A stretch of 64,000 nt of DNA from Mobiluncus porci (GTDB lineage: Bacteria > Actinomycetota > Actinomycetes > Actinomycetales > Actinomycetaceae), in contig NZ_VUMY01000001.1 in assembly GCF_009695935.1 (NCBI RefSeq), positions 1 to 64,000 of the forward strand, read 5' to 3'. Below, piece after piece: positions 14,751-23,483 of this stretch (position 1 is its first letter; every line of letters starts with the position of its first letter). The translations under genes were made by a program, and so were the position numbers. Below the pieces are notes generated by a model. The model was given only the letters and a program-made list of their open reading frames with translations, searched no databases and was not told the DNA's origin.

Positions 14751-15667
14751 CTTGTGCCGAGTTCACGCAGGGGCAGCTCTACCTCCTGGGAGGTGCCGTG
14801 GTGGCACTGACCCTTTGGGCTGTCAGCACGGTGATATCCGTTTTCTATCTCCACACCTCCCGCCGACTGCAGCTAGCGACAGCCGCGTCTTGCCTGATGG
14901 TTTTGCTGGTGGGGTTGACGGCAGCAGATTTGGCTGAAGCGCTTGTTTTTGGGAAACCCGTTGCTTTGAGCCCCGTCGTGGCAACACTGCCGGCAGCGGC
15001 AGCGTGGATTGGTCTCGCCGTGATCGGGGCGGGGGAGCTCCTCCTCACGCTGATTATTGCGCGTGAAAAACACCGAGTGCTGAGCGTGAATGTCATCAAG
15101 AATGCCGTGGATGAACTCCCTGACGGTTTAGGTTTCGCCACTCCTCAGGGCGAACTCCTGTTGGGGAATTACGAAATGGCGGAGATGCAGTGCGCTGTGA
15201 CCGGGAAGAGCTGGGGAAACTTCAATGAATTCTTAGCAGCCTTGGATACCGGCGACCTAGCGGCGGGGCAAGTGATTTTCCGCAATCCGCTGGTGGTGAG
15301 GAGCGAGAGCGGAAAAGTCTGGAGCCTCTCGACGAGGGAACTGGCCGGGGACCTGGAGGGGATTCGCGAGACCCGCGCTGAAGACCTCACCGCAGCCTCC
15401 CAGATAGGCAGGAAACTAGATCTCCACAGGGAGCGGTTTAGCCAGCTCCAGGACAAACAGCTACAGCTGCAGGCAGCCTCGCGGGAGATTGAGGTCTCGA
15501 TTGCTGCTTTGCGTCGAGCCTTAGCGCCCCCCGCGAAGGAGGACACAGCCCAGGTGGCTACGGCAGCGTTTCTCCGGGGGGAGGGCGGGGGAAGTGTGAG
15601 CGAACTAGTGGAGCTGTGGCGTCAAGCGGTTGGCTCAGCGGAGCTGCGTGGCGAGAATAATTCCTAG
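14747..15667 (+). CDS. Membrane PAS-like protein lacking a kinase domain (B1)
   Basis: The 306 residues include three predicted membrane helices (about 13-33, 40-62 and 83-106), a PAS-like segment NAVDELPDGLGFATPQGELL with LGNYEMAEM, then a coiled coil (ERFSQLQDKQLQLQAASREI) and a short tail. The segment around residues 125-250 aligns by eye with the kinase-like protein at 18899 (ALDSFPQGLQFFTRSGATLL, TNTTMNDL), but this copy ends just before the position of the phospho-acceptor His. It is translationally coupled to A1. I infer a signal-input subunit that works with A1. Confidence 0.7.
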   Translation: MTCAEFTQGQLYLLGGAVVALTLWAVSTVISVFYLHTSRRLQLATAASCLMVLLVGLTAADLAEALVFGKPVALSPVVATLPAAAAWIGLAVIGAGELLLTLIIAREKHRVLSVNVIKNAVDELPDGLGFATPQGELLLGNYEMAEMQCAVTGKSWGNFNEFLAALDTGDLAAGQVIFRNPLVVRSESGKVWSLSTRELAGDLEGIRETRAEDLTAASQIGRKLDLHRERFSQLQDKQLQLQAASREIEVSIAALRRALAPPAKEDTAQVATAAFLRGEGGGSVSELVELWRQAVGSAELRGENNS

Positions 15668-15738
15668 CGAATCCGACCCGATGCCGGGAATGATTGATAG
15701 AATTTTGTTGAACTCCTGAGGGTATTTAAGGAGGACAA

Positions 15739-16377
15739 GTGGCGAAAATCATCATCGTAGAAGATCAAACCATCCTGTTGGATTCCCTGGCGGGAGCAAT
15801 CGCTGCGGAAACAGATTTTGAAGTCGTCGGTAAACTGACAGATGCTGCCGCTATTCACGCGGCGGTGCATCGCCAGGCTCCCGATATTGTCTTGATGGAT
15901 GTCAAAACTGAAAACTCCAACGGCCTGGTGGAGGCTGCTAAACTCCGGGTCAGTCATCCCCAGCTCCGCATCGTGATTTTCACCGCCATGCCGGACGTGG
16001 CTTTCTTGGAAGAAGCCGAAGCCGCCGGAGTGGATTCTTTCGTCTATAAAAACGTCTCGACCACCGACCTGTTGCAGGTGCTGCGCCGCGCTCTCCAGGG
16101 GGCGAGGAGCTTCCCCGTAAAATCAGAGGTGGAAGGGTTGGAACAGCTGGGGCTGACGGCGCGGGAGATCGATGTGTTGCGTCTGGTCTGCCGCGGACTG
16201 AGCCGGAAAGAAATCGCCAAAAAACTGTTCTTGAGTGAAAACACGGTGAAGTCCAATATCTCCTCCCTGCTTGCCAGAACCGGCTTTACTTCCGTGGCTC
16301 GGCTGGCTCTGTGGGCGGTGTCTTCCGGCTTCATCTTTGTAGACGATGCCGATGCCATCGACAGCGCCTCACTATAG
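15739..16377 (+). CDS. NarL/FixJ-family response regulator
   Basis: The 212-residue regulator has a receiver domain with acidic pair E8-D9, phospho-acceptor D54 (DIVLMDVK), switch T82 and conserved K104 (FVYKN). A LuxR-type helix-turn-helix follows: LTAREIDVLRLVCRGLSRKE, IAKKLFLSENTVKSNI. All phosphorylation residues are present. The GTG start at 15739 follows AAGGAGGA. It lies between the two sensor pairs (A1-B1 upstream, A2-B2 downstream). As the only DNA-binding protein in the block, it is the best candidate to bind the CACCC-N4-GGGTG sites at P1, P2 and P3; that link is inference. Confidence 0.92.
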   Translation: MAKIIIVEDQTILLDSLAGAIAAETDFEVVGKLTDAAAIHAAVHRQAPDIVLMDVKTENSNGLVEAAKLRVSHPQLRIVIFTAMPDVAFLEEAEAAGVDSFVYKNVSTTDLLQVLRRALQGARSFPVKSEVEGLEQLGLTAREIDVLRLVCRGLSRKEIAKKLFLSENTVKSNISSLLARTGFTSVARLALWAVSSGFIFVDDADAIDSASL

Positions 16378-16388
16378 GGAGGACAACC

Positions 16389-18899
16389 ATGAGTCGCCGC
16401 ACTGCCGGGATACTGTGGGTCCTGGTGCCAGCAGTTGCCATTCTCTCGATATTGGCTTTGCTCGCTTCTCCCTTCAAATCCCTGTACTATCAGCAGTCCG
16501 ACACCATGGCTGTGCCCGACTATTTCGATGCCGGGCTGGCGGATTTCTATGCGGCTCAAGGGCTCAAGGTGGAGCGACACAGTCAATGGGCTCTGTTGAA
16601 ATTCTTGCGTGCCGGATCGACCTATGTCGTGACTTCCGACGTGATCGCGGCCAGCGCTCAACAAGCCAAGCTCGGCGCCACCTTCACCCCTCTGTATCCC
16701 GAGACGGTGGTGGTCGCCTGGATGCCCGAGACCTGCTGCCAACACCTGGAACTGCGCGATTTTTCGGAGCTGACCGCAAGAAGCGAGACAATCTATCTCG
16801 ATCAGGGAGTCTCCCGGCTCGAACTGATGGGAGCCTTGTCTTTGGAACCGCAAGGCAAAACGCAGCGCTTCGACGCGCAACGCGGCGAGGAGATCGTCAA
16901 CCGCATCCGAGCCGAGAAGAGATTGCACATCGGCAGTTCGCTGGCGGAACTAGCGGCTGCCCTGGAACGCGGAGAGCTCTGTCTCACGACCGATATCCGC
17001 GCCGGGCTTGCCCAATCTCATCCCGACCAGGTTCGCCTCCAGGCGCCGCACAGCGTGACCTATCGCAAAGGGATCTGGAAACGCCACGACAACAACCAGG
17101 CAGGGAGGGGGGCTTTGCCCCAGCCGCCCGCGGAGCTCCGGGAAAACGCGAACGCTACCCCCTTGGGCGCGCCGACGAATCCGGGCACTGCGGCAGGTTT
17201 CGATTCGGCTTCGCCAGTGACGAACCTCAAGTCTTTCCAAGAATTCGTGTGGAGGATCGGCTTGGTGAACCAGAACTACGGTTCCTCCCTCATCTGGGAA
17301 GAAGCCAATGAGGCCATCGAACTGACTTTTTTCCTCATCACCTTGGGCGTGATTGTGTTCTGGGCGGGGTGGCATTTCTGGAGTTCCAGCGCCGCCTTCG
17401 TCCGTCGCGGGGTTCTCCTCCAAGCCCTGCTCTTCGCTGCCTGGATTCTGGCGCGCATCATCAAACACGCTTCCATCGGGGTCGTGGAAAGAATAGCCTG
17501 GTATTTCTACTATGTTCCCATCATTACGTCACTGCTGATTATTTTTTTGGTGATTAACCATTCGGCCCAGGTAAAGATTCCCGGATACGCCGTGATCTCG
17601 AAAATCGCCGTGGGGGCTTGGCTCGCCTTGCTGCTGGGGGTGTTCACCAATGATATCCACCACCAACTGCTGATCTTTGGAAACGGCGATTCAAAAATCG
17701 ATTATGAATATGGTCCTTTGTATTACGGATACTATTTAGTGGCACTCCTAATGATCGGAGCCATTCTCTTTACCCTGTTTTATTCACTGCGGGGACTGCG
17801 CACTAAGGTGCTGCTGGGGATTTTGAGCCTAGTCGGTTTGGGGCTGCTCTATTCGGTGGCATACACCCTGCGGATACCGCTGATTCGGGAGACCGAAAAC
17901 GTCCAGTTCTATATCCTCATGTTCCTCGCTGCCTGGGAGATGCTCTATATTGTTGGGGCTTTGAAGCACAACATCGGCTACGTGCGACTGTTCCAGGAAG
18001 CGAAAGTGCCGATCAGGCTCTTGGATCGCGACTGGCACACCCGTTTTGCTACGGCTGCGGCCGATCCCTTGGATCGCCAGGTGTTGGAGGCAATCCGCGC
18101 AGGAACCAATCCCTATCTGTTGACTCGCCCGGATCCGGATGCCCCGTCCGACTCCCCGGGACGACTCTGGCGCATCGAGGCACAGCCCTTGGCGGCGGGA
18201 CAGATCCTCTTCGACACCGACATGACCGAGGTGCGAAGCCTGGAAGCGACGCTGCGCGCTTTGCGCAACCGCGAGCAGCACCAAACCGATTTATTGACCA
18301 ATGAATACGAGACTTTGCGGCGTTTAGGGGTTTCCAGACTCGCCAGCTCCCTGTATAACCGCCTCGATGGACTGATGGAATGGTCATTGGCGGAGGTTGA
18401 AAACCTGGCGGTCAGCCTCGATGAGCCGCTTGATGACTTCTCTCGGTGGAGAACCCTCAGAGCCATCAAGCTCAACCTGGGCTATGCCAAGCGGGCAGGT
18501 CTGCTGGTGACGCAGTCCACGGAACTGGAAACCGTGAGTTTGAACCTGCTGACGACGTTTCTGTCCCAATCCTGCACAGATTTCTCTTCCCGCAATGTCA
18601 GCGTCGCCATTCAGGGACCGATCAGCGGGTTTATCTCTCAAGATTTGGCGCTTTCTGTTCTGGAAGCCCTGCACCGCACCCTAAACTCTGTCCTGGATCT
18701 GCAAACAGCCGTGGGTTTGGTACGTTTGGAGATTGCCAATCACGGCACCCAGGGCGTGTTGAGCTGGGTGTGGGAAGTGGAGCCGAGTGCTTTTTCGAAA
18801 CTCGCCCAGATTCTCACCTGGGATGAGGCGCGCTCGTCCCTGGAGCGTGCCGATGAGTCTTTCCACCTAACGACTTGCATCGGCGAAACGGAGCAGTGA
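16389..18899 (+). CDS. Sensor: extracytoplasmic ligand-binding-like domain, 7TM core, degenerate kinase (A2)
   Basis: This large 836-residue protein has an N-terminal membrane anchor (ILWVLVPAVAILSILALL). An outside domain of about 230 residues follows that resembles a periplasmic substrate-binding fold (TYVVTSDVIAASAQQAKLG, ERGELCLTTDIRAGLA). Next is a 7TM core (YYVPIITSLLIIFLVI, LLLGVFTNDIHHQLLIF) paralogous to A1, then a cytoplasmic part. The C-terminal region keeps the length of a His-kinase ATPase domain, but LEALHRTLNSVLDL replaces the N box and no G box is visible, so it is probably inactive. The ATG at 16389 has GGGAGG upstream; its TGA overlaps the next ATG (TGATG). Confidence 0.78.
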   Translation: MSRRTAGILWVLVPAVAILSILALLASPFKSLYYQQSDTMAVPDYFDAGLADFYAAQGLKVERHSQWALLKFLRAGSTYVVTSDVIAASAQQAKLGATFTPLYPETVVVAWMPETCCQHLELRDFSELTARSETIYLDQGVSRLELMGALSLEPQGKTQRFDAQRGEEIVNRIRAEKRLHIGSSLAELAAALERGELCLTTDIRAGLAQSHPDQVRLQAPHSVTYRKGIWKRHDNNQAGRGALPQPPAELRENANATPLGAPTNPGTAAGFDSASPVTNLKSFQEFVWRIGLVNQNYGSSLIWEEANEAIELTFFLITLGVIVFWAGWHFWSSSAAFVRRGVLLQALLFAAWILARIIKHASIGVVERIAWYFYYVPIITSLLIIFLVINHSAQVKIPGYAVISKIAVGAWLALLLGVFTNDIHHQLLIFGNGDSKIDYEYGPLYYGYYLVALLMIGAILFTLFYSLRGLRTKVLLGILSLVGLGLLYSVAYTLRIPLIRETENVQFYILMFLAAWEMLYIVGALKHNIGYVRLFQEAKVPIRLLDRDWHTRFATAAADPLDRQVLEAIRAGTNPYLLTRPDPDAPSDSPGRLWRIEAQPLAAGQILFDTDMTEVRSLEATLRALRNREQHQTDLLTNEYETLRRLGVSRLASSLYNRLDGLMEWSLAEVENLAVSLDEPLDDFSRWRTLRAIKLNLGYAKRAGLLVTQSTELETVSLNLLTTFLSQSCTDFSSRNVSVAIQGPISGFISQDLALSVLEALHRTLNSVLDLQTAVGLVRLEIANHGTQGVLSWVWEVEPSAFSKLAQILTWDEARSSLERADESFHLTTCIGETEQ

Positions 18900-20293
18900 T
18901 GGCTGAAGAGATTCTGAGTTCCTTCTCTCCCTCGCAGCTGGCCGTCCTGACGACGGTGGCGATTCTGGCGGTGCTGGAAGCCTCCCTCCTCGTCATGGGG
19001 CAGCTGCTGGTGTCTCGCCACTATCTGGCGGCGCTCTTCCAGCTTTCAGTCGCCATCGAGATGGGCTATATCGTGTGGGCGCTAGCCACCGTAAACATCA
19101 ATTCTCGAGCCGGGATTTTCCTGCTCGAAGACGTCAACTTTGGCTGGTTCGTCCTCGTGACGCTCGGCTTGGCGCTGGCGACACTGTGGCGTTGCCGAGA
19201 GGTGCGCTTCGAAATCTTGCCGCTGTTCATCGCGCTGTGTTTCCTCAGCCCGGTGTTTCTGCACAGCTACGGGAAAGTTGCGGCCGTGGCCGTGATCGCC
19301 ATTTGCGTGTGGCTCGGGATGCTGCTGTGGCGGATGTGGCGTGAAATCACCATGGATGTCACCCGCTTCTCCCTCAAAACCGCTCTCGATTCCTTTCCGC
19401 AAGGGCTGCAGTTCTTTACCCGCAGCGGGGCAACCCTCCTGACCAACACCACCATGAACGATCTGCTCCGAGATATCGGCATCAATCCCTTGCTGCGGCG
19501 TCGCGACATCATCGGGGCTCTTGAGCAGCTCGCGGCAGCCCAGCGCCATTTCGAAGCCGATAAACTGCTGCGGGTGCAGGACTCCAGGGGGAGGATGTGG
19601 CTGTTTAGAGAAACGGAACTGCACGGAACGCGCTCAGACTCTCAACTGGTCGCCACCGATGTCACCACCGATCTTCAGCTCAGTCGCAAACTCGATTCCC
19701 AGATAGCGGTGTTGCGGGAAAACCAGGCGAGAATGCTGCGGATGACAGCGGCTTTGGACCGGGAACTGGGGGAGACCTTGAAACTCGCGACCCGCAACCA
19801 CATCCACGACGTGTTGGCGCAGCGGATTTCTTATGTCCACCGCTTCTTAGAAGACGGGGTGGATAGTCCGCAGCGCCTGCATTCCCTGCAGAAAATCCTC
19901 CTGGCGCTGCGCGTCGACATCGCCGCCGGGCAGGTCACGACCCCCGAGACTTGGCTCGGAACCCTGGTTGATATCGCTGCTGTGGTGGGGGTGAACCTGG
20001 AGGTGGAAGGGCGTCTGCCTCCCTACCAGGCTCAAGCTGAACTGTTTGTGAGGGTCTTGCGGGAGTCCCTGACGAATGTCCTCATCCACACCTCGGCCTC
20101 CGAGGTCAAGGTGAGGATCTGGGAGGACGAGGCAATCTACTTTCTGAGCGTGACCAACCCAGGGGAGGTAAACAGACCGATTGTTTTCGGGACGGGGCTG
20201 ACCGGACTGAAAACCAGACTCGCCGAGGTCAGCGGCACTCTCGAAGTCAATGAGTCCGGAGACTTCACCCTCACCGCCTCCATCCCGGTGTGA
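18899..20293 (+). CDS. Membrane sensor histidine kinase, NarL-type (B2)
   Basis: The 464-residue protein has five to six predicted membrane helices in the first 150 residues and a PAS-like segment (LKTALDSFPQGLQFFTRSGA). A coiled linker follows, then a HisKA_3-like dimerisation box with His in RNHIHDVLAQRISYVHRF. The HATPase domain carries an N box in VLRESLTNVLIHTSASEVKV and a G box in GTGLTGLKTRLAEVSG, as in NarX/DesK-type kinases. It is the only one of the four sensors here with a recognisable catalytic core, so it should phosphorylate the response regulator at 15739. It starts inside the previous gene's stop codon. Confidence 0.82.
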   Translation: MAEEILSSFSPSQLAVLTTVAILAVLEASLLVMGQLLVSRHYLAALFQLSVAIEMGYIVWALATVNINSRAGIFLLEDVNFGWFVLVTLGLALATLWRCREVRFEILPLFIALCFLSPVFLHSYGKVAAVAVIAICVWLGMLLWRMWREITMDVTRFSLKTALDSFPQGLQFFTRSGATLLTNTTMNDLLRDIGINPLLRRRDIIGALEQLAAAQRHFEADKLLRVQDSRGRMWLFRETELHGTRSDSQLVATDVTTDLQLSRKLDSQIAVLRENQARMLRMTAALDRELGETLKLATRNHIHDVLAQRISYVHRFLEDGVDSPQRLHSLQKILLALRVDIAAGQVTTPETWLGTLVDIAAVVGVNLEVEGRLPPYQAQAELFVRVLRESLTNVLIHTSASEVKVRIWEDEAIYFLSVTNPGEVNRPIVFGTGLTGLKTRLAEVSGTLEVNESGDFTLTASIPV

Positions 20294-20330
20294 GGCAGCG
20301 AGGCGGCAGGGACACTCGACCCCCGGTCGC

Positions 20331-22409
20331 TTAGCGGTTCTTTGCCAGGGTTTCGCGGGCTTTCGCGATGACTCCCTCCACGGTGAAACCGAAATGCTCG
20401 AAGTTCTGTGCGCCCGAGGCAGGAATCCCGAAAGTCTCAATCGACAAGGCCACCCCGGTGTCGCCGATGTATTTATACCAAGGCATCGCCACTCCGGCCT
20501 CTATCGAAACTCGGGAGCGGATCTGCGGCGGAATAACCGAGTTGCGATAGTCCTCATCTTGAGCCTCAAACCATTCAAAACATGGCAGATTCACGACTCG
20601 GGTGGGCGTGCCTTGGGCGGCGAGCGTTTCGGCTGCCTCCACCGCTAAGGACACTTCGGAACCGCTGGCGAGCAGCAGCAGCTCCGGGCTGCCGCCACAG
20701 TCCTTCAACACGTAACCGCCGCGCGACACTCCTGGCGCCCCTGCCAGTCCAGCGGCGGCGCGTCCGGGATTGGGCAGGTTCTGGCGACTGAGAATCAACC
20801 CAACCGGGGTGCGTCTGCGCAGGATTTCCAGCCATGCCCAGGCGGTTTCTTCGGCATCGGCGGGACGCACAATCGAGAGTCCCGGTATGGCACGCATGGC
20901 GGCGAGGGTCTCTACCGGCTGATGGGTCGGGCCATCCTCCCCAACCCCGATCGAGTCGTGAGTCCAGATATACGTCACCGGGAGTCCCATCAGTGCCGAG
21001 AGACGTACTGCCCCGCGCATGAAATCGGAGAACACGAAGAAGGTGCCTGCATAGGGCAGGGTTAAACCGCTGGTGGCAATGCCATTCAAGATTCCTGCCA
21101 TGGCATGTTCCCGCACCCCGAAGTGGAGGTTTCTCCCATAGGGAGACACTTCCCAGGCTTTGGTGCCTCGGTCGGAGGGCGCAAAAGACCGCGCCCCGGC
21201 AATCGCCGTGTTGTTCGACCCGGCAAGATCCGCGCTTCCGCCCCACAATTCCGGAAGCAGCTCGGCGAAAGCGTTAATCGTTTTTCCGCTGGCGGCGCGG
21301 GTAGAGATCGCTGTCCCCGGCTCGAACTGCGGCAAGGCGGCTTCAAGACCCTCGGGCAGCTGCCCGGCTTGGAGGCGCGCGAGCAGCTTCGAGCCGTCTG
21401 GATGAGTCTTGGTCCAGGTCTCAAACTGAGCGTCCCAGGACTCGCGCACTGCTCGGGATCTGGCAATGGCGCGGCTTCGAACCGCTTCAACCAAGGCGGG
21501 ATCGACAGCAAACATCTTGGTCGGATCGAGTCCCAGCGCCTGTTTCAAGCCCGCGAGTTCCTCTCCTCCCAGGGCAGCGCCGTGAACCGAGCCGCGGTTC
21601 TGCTTTGTCGGGGTAGGCCAGCCGATAATCGTGCGGAGCTTAATAATGGAAGGTTTGGTTGTTTCCGCTTTAGCCTCTTCGAAAGCCGCAAAAAGGGCGG
21701 CAAGATCTTCGCGGTAGGTTCCGTCGGCTCCGAGCCAATTCACTTCCTGGTAGTGCCAGCCTTGGGATTCGAAACGCAAACGAATGTCCTCGTTGAAGGC
21801 GATATTGATGTCGTCCTCAATGGAAATCCGGTTTTCATCATAGAGCAGAATGAGGTTCCCGAGTTCTTGGGTTCCAGCCAAAGAACACGCCTCGTAGGCG
21901 ATGCCCTCTTGCAAACAGCCATCTCCCGACACGACATAAACACGGTGGTCGAAGGGAGACTCGTTCTCGGGAGCCTCGGGGTCGAACATGCCGCGCAGCC
22001 GACGCGCCTCCATGGCCATGCCAACGGCCGCCGCTATGCCGGTTCCGAGCGGTCCGGTCGTCACTTCGACTCCCGGCTGGTGACCTAACTCGGGATGACC
22101 CGTCAGCCTGCCTCCCTGATGGCGGAACTGTTTGAAATCCTCGAGTTCGAGGTCGTAGCCGGCGAGGAACAGCTGCACGTATTGCAGAGCCGAGGCGTGA
22201 CCTGCGGACAGCACGAAGCGGTCACGTCCCAGCCACTGCGGATCGGAAGGATCGGTGTTCATCACGTATTGATACAGCAAATACGCGGCTGGGGCTAGGG
22301 ATATCGGCGTGCCGGGGTGTCCGTTTCCGGCGTTCTCCACCGCATCAGCTGCCAGCGCCTTGGCGGCAGTAATCGCCTGCAGATCCAAATCAGTAACTTG
22401 AAAACCCAT
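20331..22409 (-). CDS. tkt: Transketolase
   Basis: Transketolase moves two-carbon units in the non-oxidative pentose phosphate pathway using thiamine diphosphate and Mg. The 692 residues include the N-terminal GNGHPGTPISLAPAAYLLY, the TPP/Mg motif VVSGDGCLQEGIAYEAC, the substrate-loop GLTLPYAGTFFVFSDFM and the pyrimidine-domain THDSIGVGEDGPTHQPVE. The order PP, Pyr and C-terminal domain is complete. The ATG at 22409 follows GGAGGAGAAACG; the frame is open 45 codons further upstream but has no good site. The gene is convergent with the sensor-kinase operon and divergent from xerD. Confidence 0.96.
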   Translation of the reverse strand: MGFQVTDLDLQAITAAKALAADAVENAGNGHPGTPISLAPAAYLLYQYVMNTDPSDPQWLGRDRFVLSAGHASALQYVQLFLAGYDLELEDFKQFRHQGGRLTGHPELGHQPGVEVTTGPLGTGIAAAVGMAMEARRLRGMFDPEAPENESPFDHRVYVVSGDGCLQEGIAYEACSLAGTQELGNLILLYDENRISIEDDINIAFNEDIRLRFESQGWHYQEVNWLGADGTYREDLAALFAAFEEAKAETTKPSIIKLRTIIGWPTPTKQNRGSVHGAALGGEELAGLKQALGLDPTKMFAVDPALVEAVRSRAIARSRAVRESWDAQFETWTKTHPDGSKLLARLQAGQLPEGLEAALPQFEPGTAISTRAASGKTINAFAELLPELWGGSADLAGSNNTAIAGARSFAPSDRGTKAWEVSPYGRNLHFGVREHAMAGILNGIATSGLTLPYAGTFFVFSDFMRGAVRLSALMGLPVTYIWTHDSIGVGEDGPTHQPVETLAAMRAIPGLSIVRPADAEETAWAWLEILRRRTPVGLILSRQNLPNPGRAAAGLAGAPGVSRGGYVLKDCGGSPELLLLASGSEVSLAVEAAETLAAQGTPTRVVNLPCFEWFEAQDEDYRNSVIPPQIRSRVSIEAGVAMPWYKYIGDTGVALSIETFGIPASGAQNFEHFGFTVEGVIAKARETLAKNR

Positions 22410-22462
22410 CGTTTCTCCTCCGCAAATACCGTGTTGCCTGGGATTGTTTCCTGCCCTTTCGA

Positions 22463-22491
22463 TACTATAAAAAATGACGTCTAAGGAGGTA
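22463..22491 (-). promoter_or_regulatory. Possible tkt promoter
   Basis: On the minus strand a TATAGT (-10) lies 17 bp downstream of TTACCT (-35). The -35 is weak. The same stretch overlaps the xerD ribosome-binding site on the other strand. Confidence 0.3.
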
Positions 22492-22497
22492 ATGCTC

Positions 22498-23463
22498 ATG
22501 GGTGCGCGTCCCAAACAGCCCGTGGAATGGCCCAGCGGCCTCAACCCCCAGGCGTTTCTTGACTACCTTTCGGTGGAACGCGGGGCTGCTGCCAACACTG
22601 TCGCCGCCTATGAACGTGACTTGCAGCGGTACACGGCGTTCTTGACTTCCCTGGGCAGGGCATCTTTGGCGGAGGTCACCAGCGAAGATCTGGAGGCTTT
22701 TGTTCGCGCTCTTCGGCAGGGCTTTGCTGAGTTCGCCCCCCTGTCCGCCGCTTCGACTCGCCGGACTTTTGCCGCAGTAAGTTCCTGGCACCGCTATCTG
22801 TTTGCGGCCGAGGAGCTACGGGAGAATGTCGCCGCGCAGGTGAAACTGGCGAAACAGCCCCAACGCCTTCCGGACGTCCTCACCGTTGAGGAAGTGAATT
22901 CTCTGCTGGAGGCGGCCAGCGCCCCCGGGGATGCCAATGCCTGGAGAGACCGGGCTTTGCTGGAGTTTCTCTACGGGAGCGGAGCGCGGATTTCCGAAGC
23001 CATGAATCTGGCGGTTGATGACCTCGACCTGGACAGTGAGCTGCCGCTGGTCAGGCTGTTTGGGAAAGGGCGGAAGGAACGGATTTCTCTTTTGGGGAGC
23101 CAAGCCAAGGCCGCCTTGGAGGCGTATCTGGTGAGGGTGCGTCCGGGACTGGTCGAGAAAGGTAAGTCCAATGGGCGGGTGTTCTTGAACACTTTGGGCA
23201 AGCCGATGTCGCGGCAGACCGCCTGGGCCATCATTCAAGCCGCAGCTAAACGCGCCCAGCTCTCCAAACCCGTGCATCCCCATACGCTGCGCCACTGTTT
23301 TGCGACCCACCTGCTGCAGGGCGGCGCTGATGTGCGTGCGGTGCAGGAACTGCTGGGACATGCCTCCGTGACCACCACCGAGATCTATACCAATGTTTCC
23401 AAACAAATGCTGTTGGAGGTATATGCTTCGGCTCACCCGCGTGCTCGCACAGTTAAAGCCTAG
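22498..23463 (+). CDS. xerD: Site-specific tyrosine recombinase XerD
   Basis: XerD with XerC resolves chromosome dimers at dif. The 321 residues have the N-terminal SAM-like domain (FLDYLSVERGAAANTVAAYE) and the full catalytic set: R164 (GSGARISE), K190 (FGKGRKER), H262/R265 (HPHTLRHCFATHLL), H288 (LLGHAS) and nucleophile Y297 (TEIYTNVS). The ATG at 22498 is preferred: AAGGAGG sits 8 bp upstream, too close to the ATG at 22492. It is followed by parA, scpA and scpB, the order usual for xerD in Actinobacteria. Confidence 0.94.
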   Translation: MGARPKQPVEWPSGLNPQAFLDYLSVERGAAANTVAAYERDLQRYTAFLTSLGRASLAEVTSEDLEAFVRALRQGFAEFAPLSAASTRRTFAAVSSWHRYLFAAEELRENVAAQVKLAKQPQRLPDVLTVEEVNSLLEAASAPGDANAWRDRALLEFLYGSGARISEAMNLAVDDLDLDSELPLVRLFGKGRKERISLLGSQAKAALEAYLVRVRPGLVEKGKSNGRVFLNTLGKPMSRQTAWAIIQAAAKRAQLSKPVHPHTLRHCFATHLLQGGADVRAVQELLGHASVTTTEIYTNVSKQMLLEVYASAHPRARTVKA

Positions 23464-23483
23464 ACATTGGGTAATATGAAGCT

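Noticed and set aside
21105-22088. 327-codon plus-strand frame
   Set aside because: Antisense to transketolase, whose catalytic motifs are complete on the other strand.
22498-23463. xerD as a sign of a mobile element
   Set aside because: Its place before parA-scpAB is the normal chromosomal setting in Actinobacteria, so it is housekeeping.
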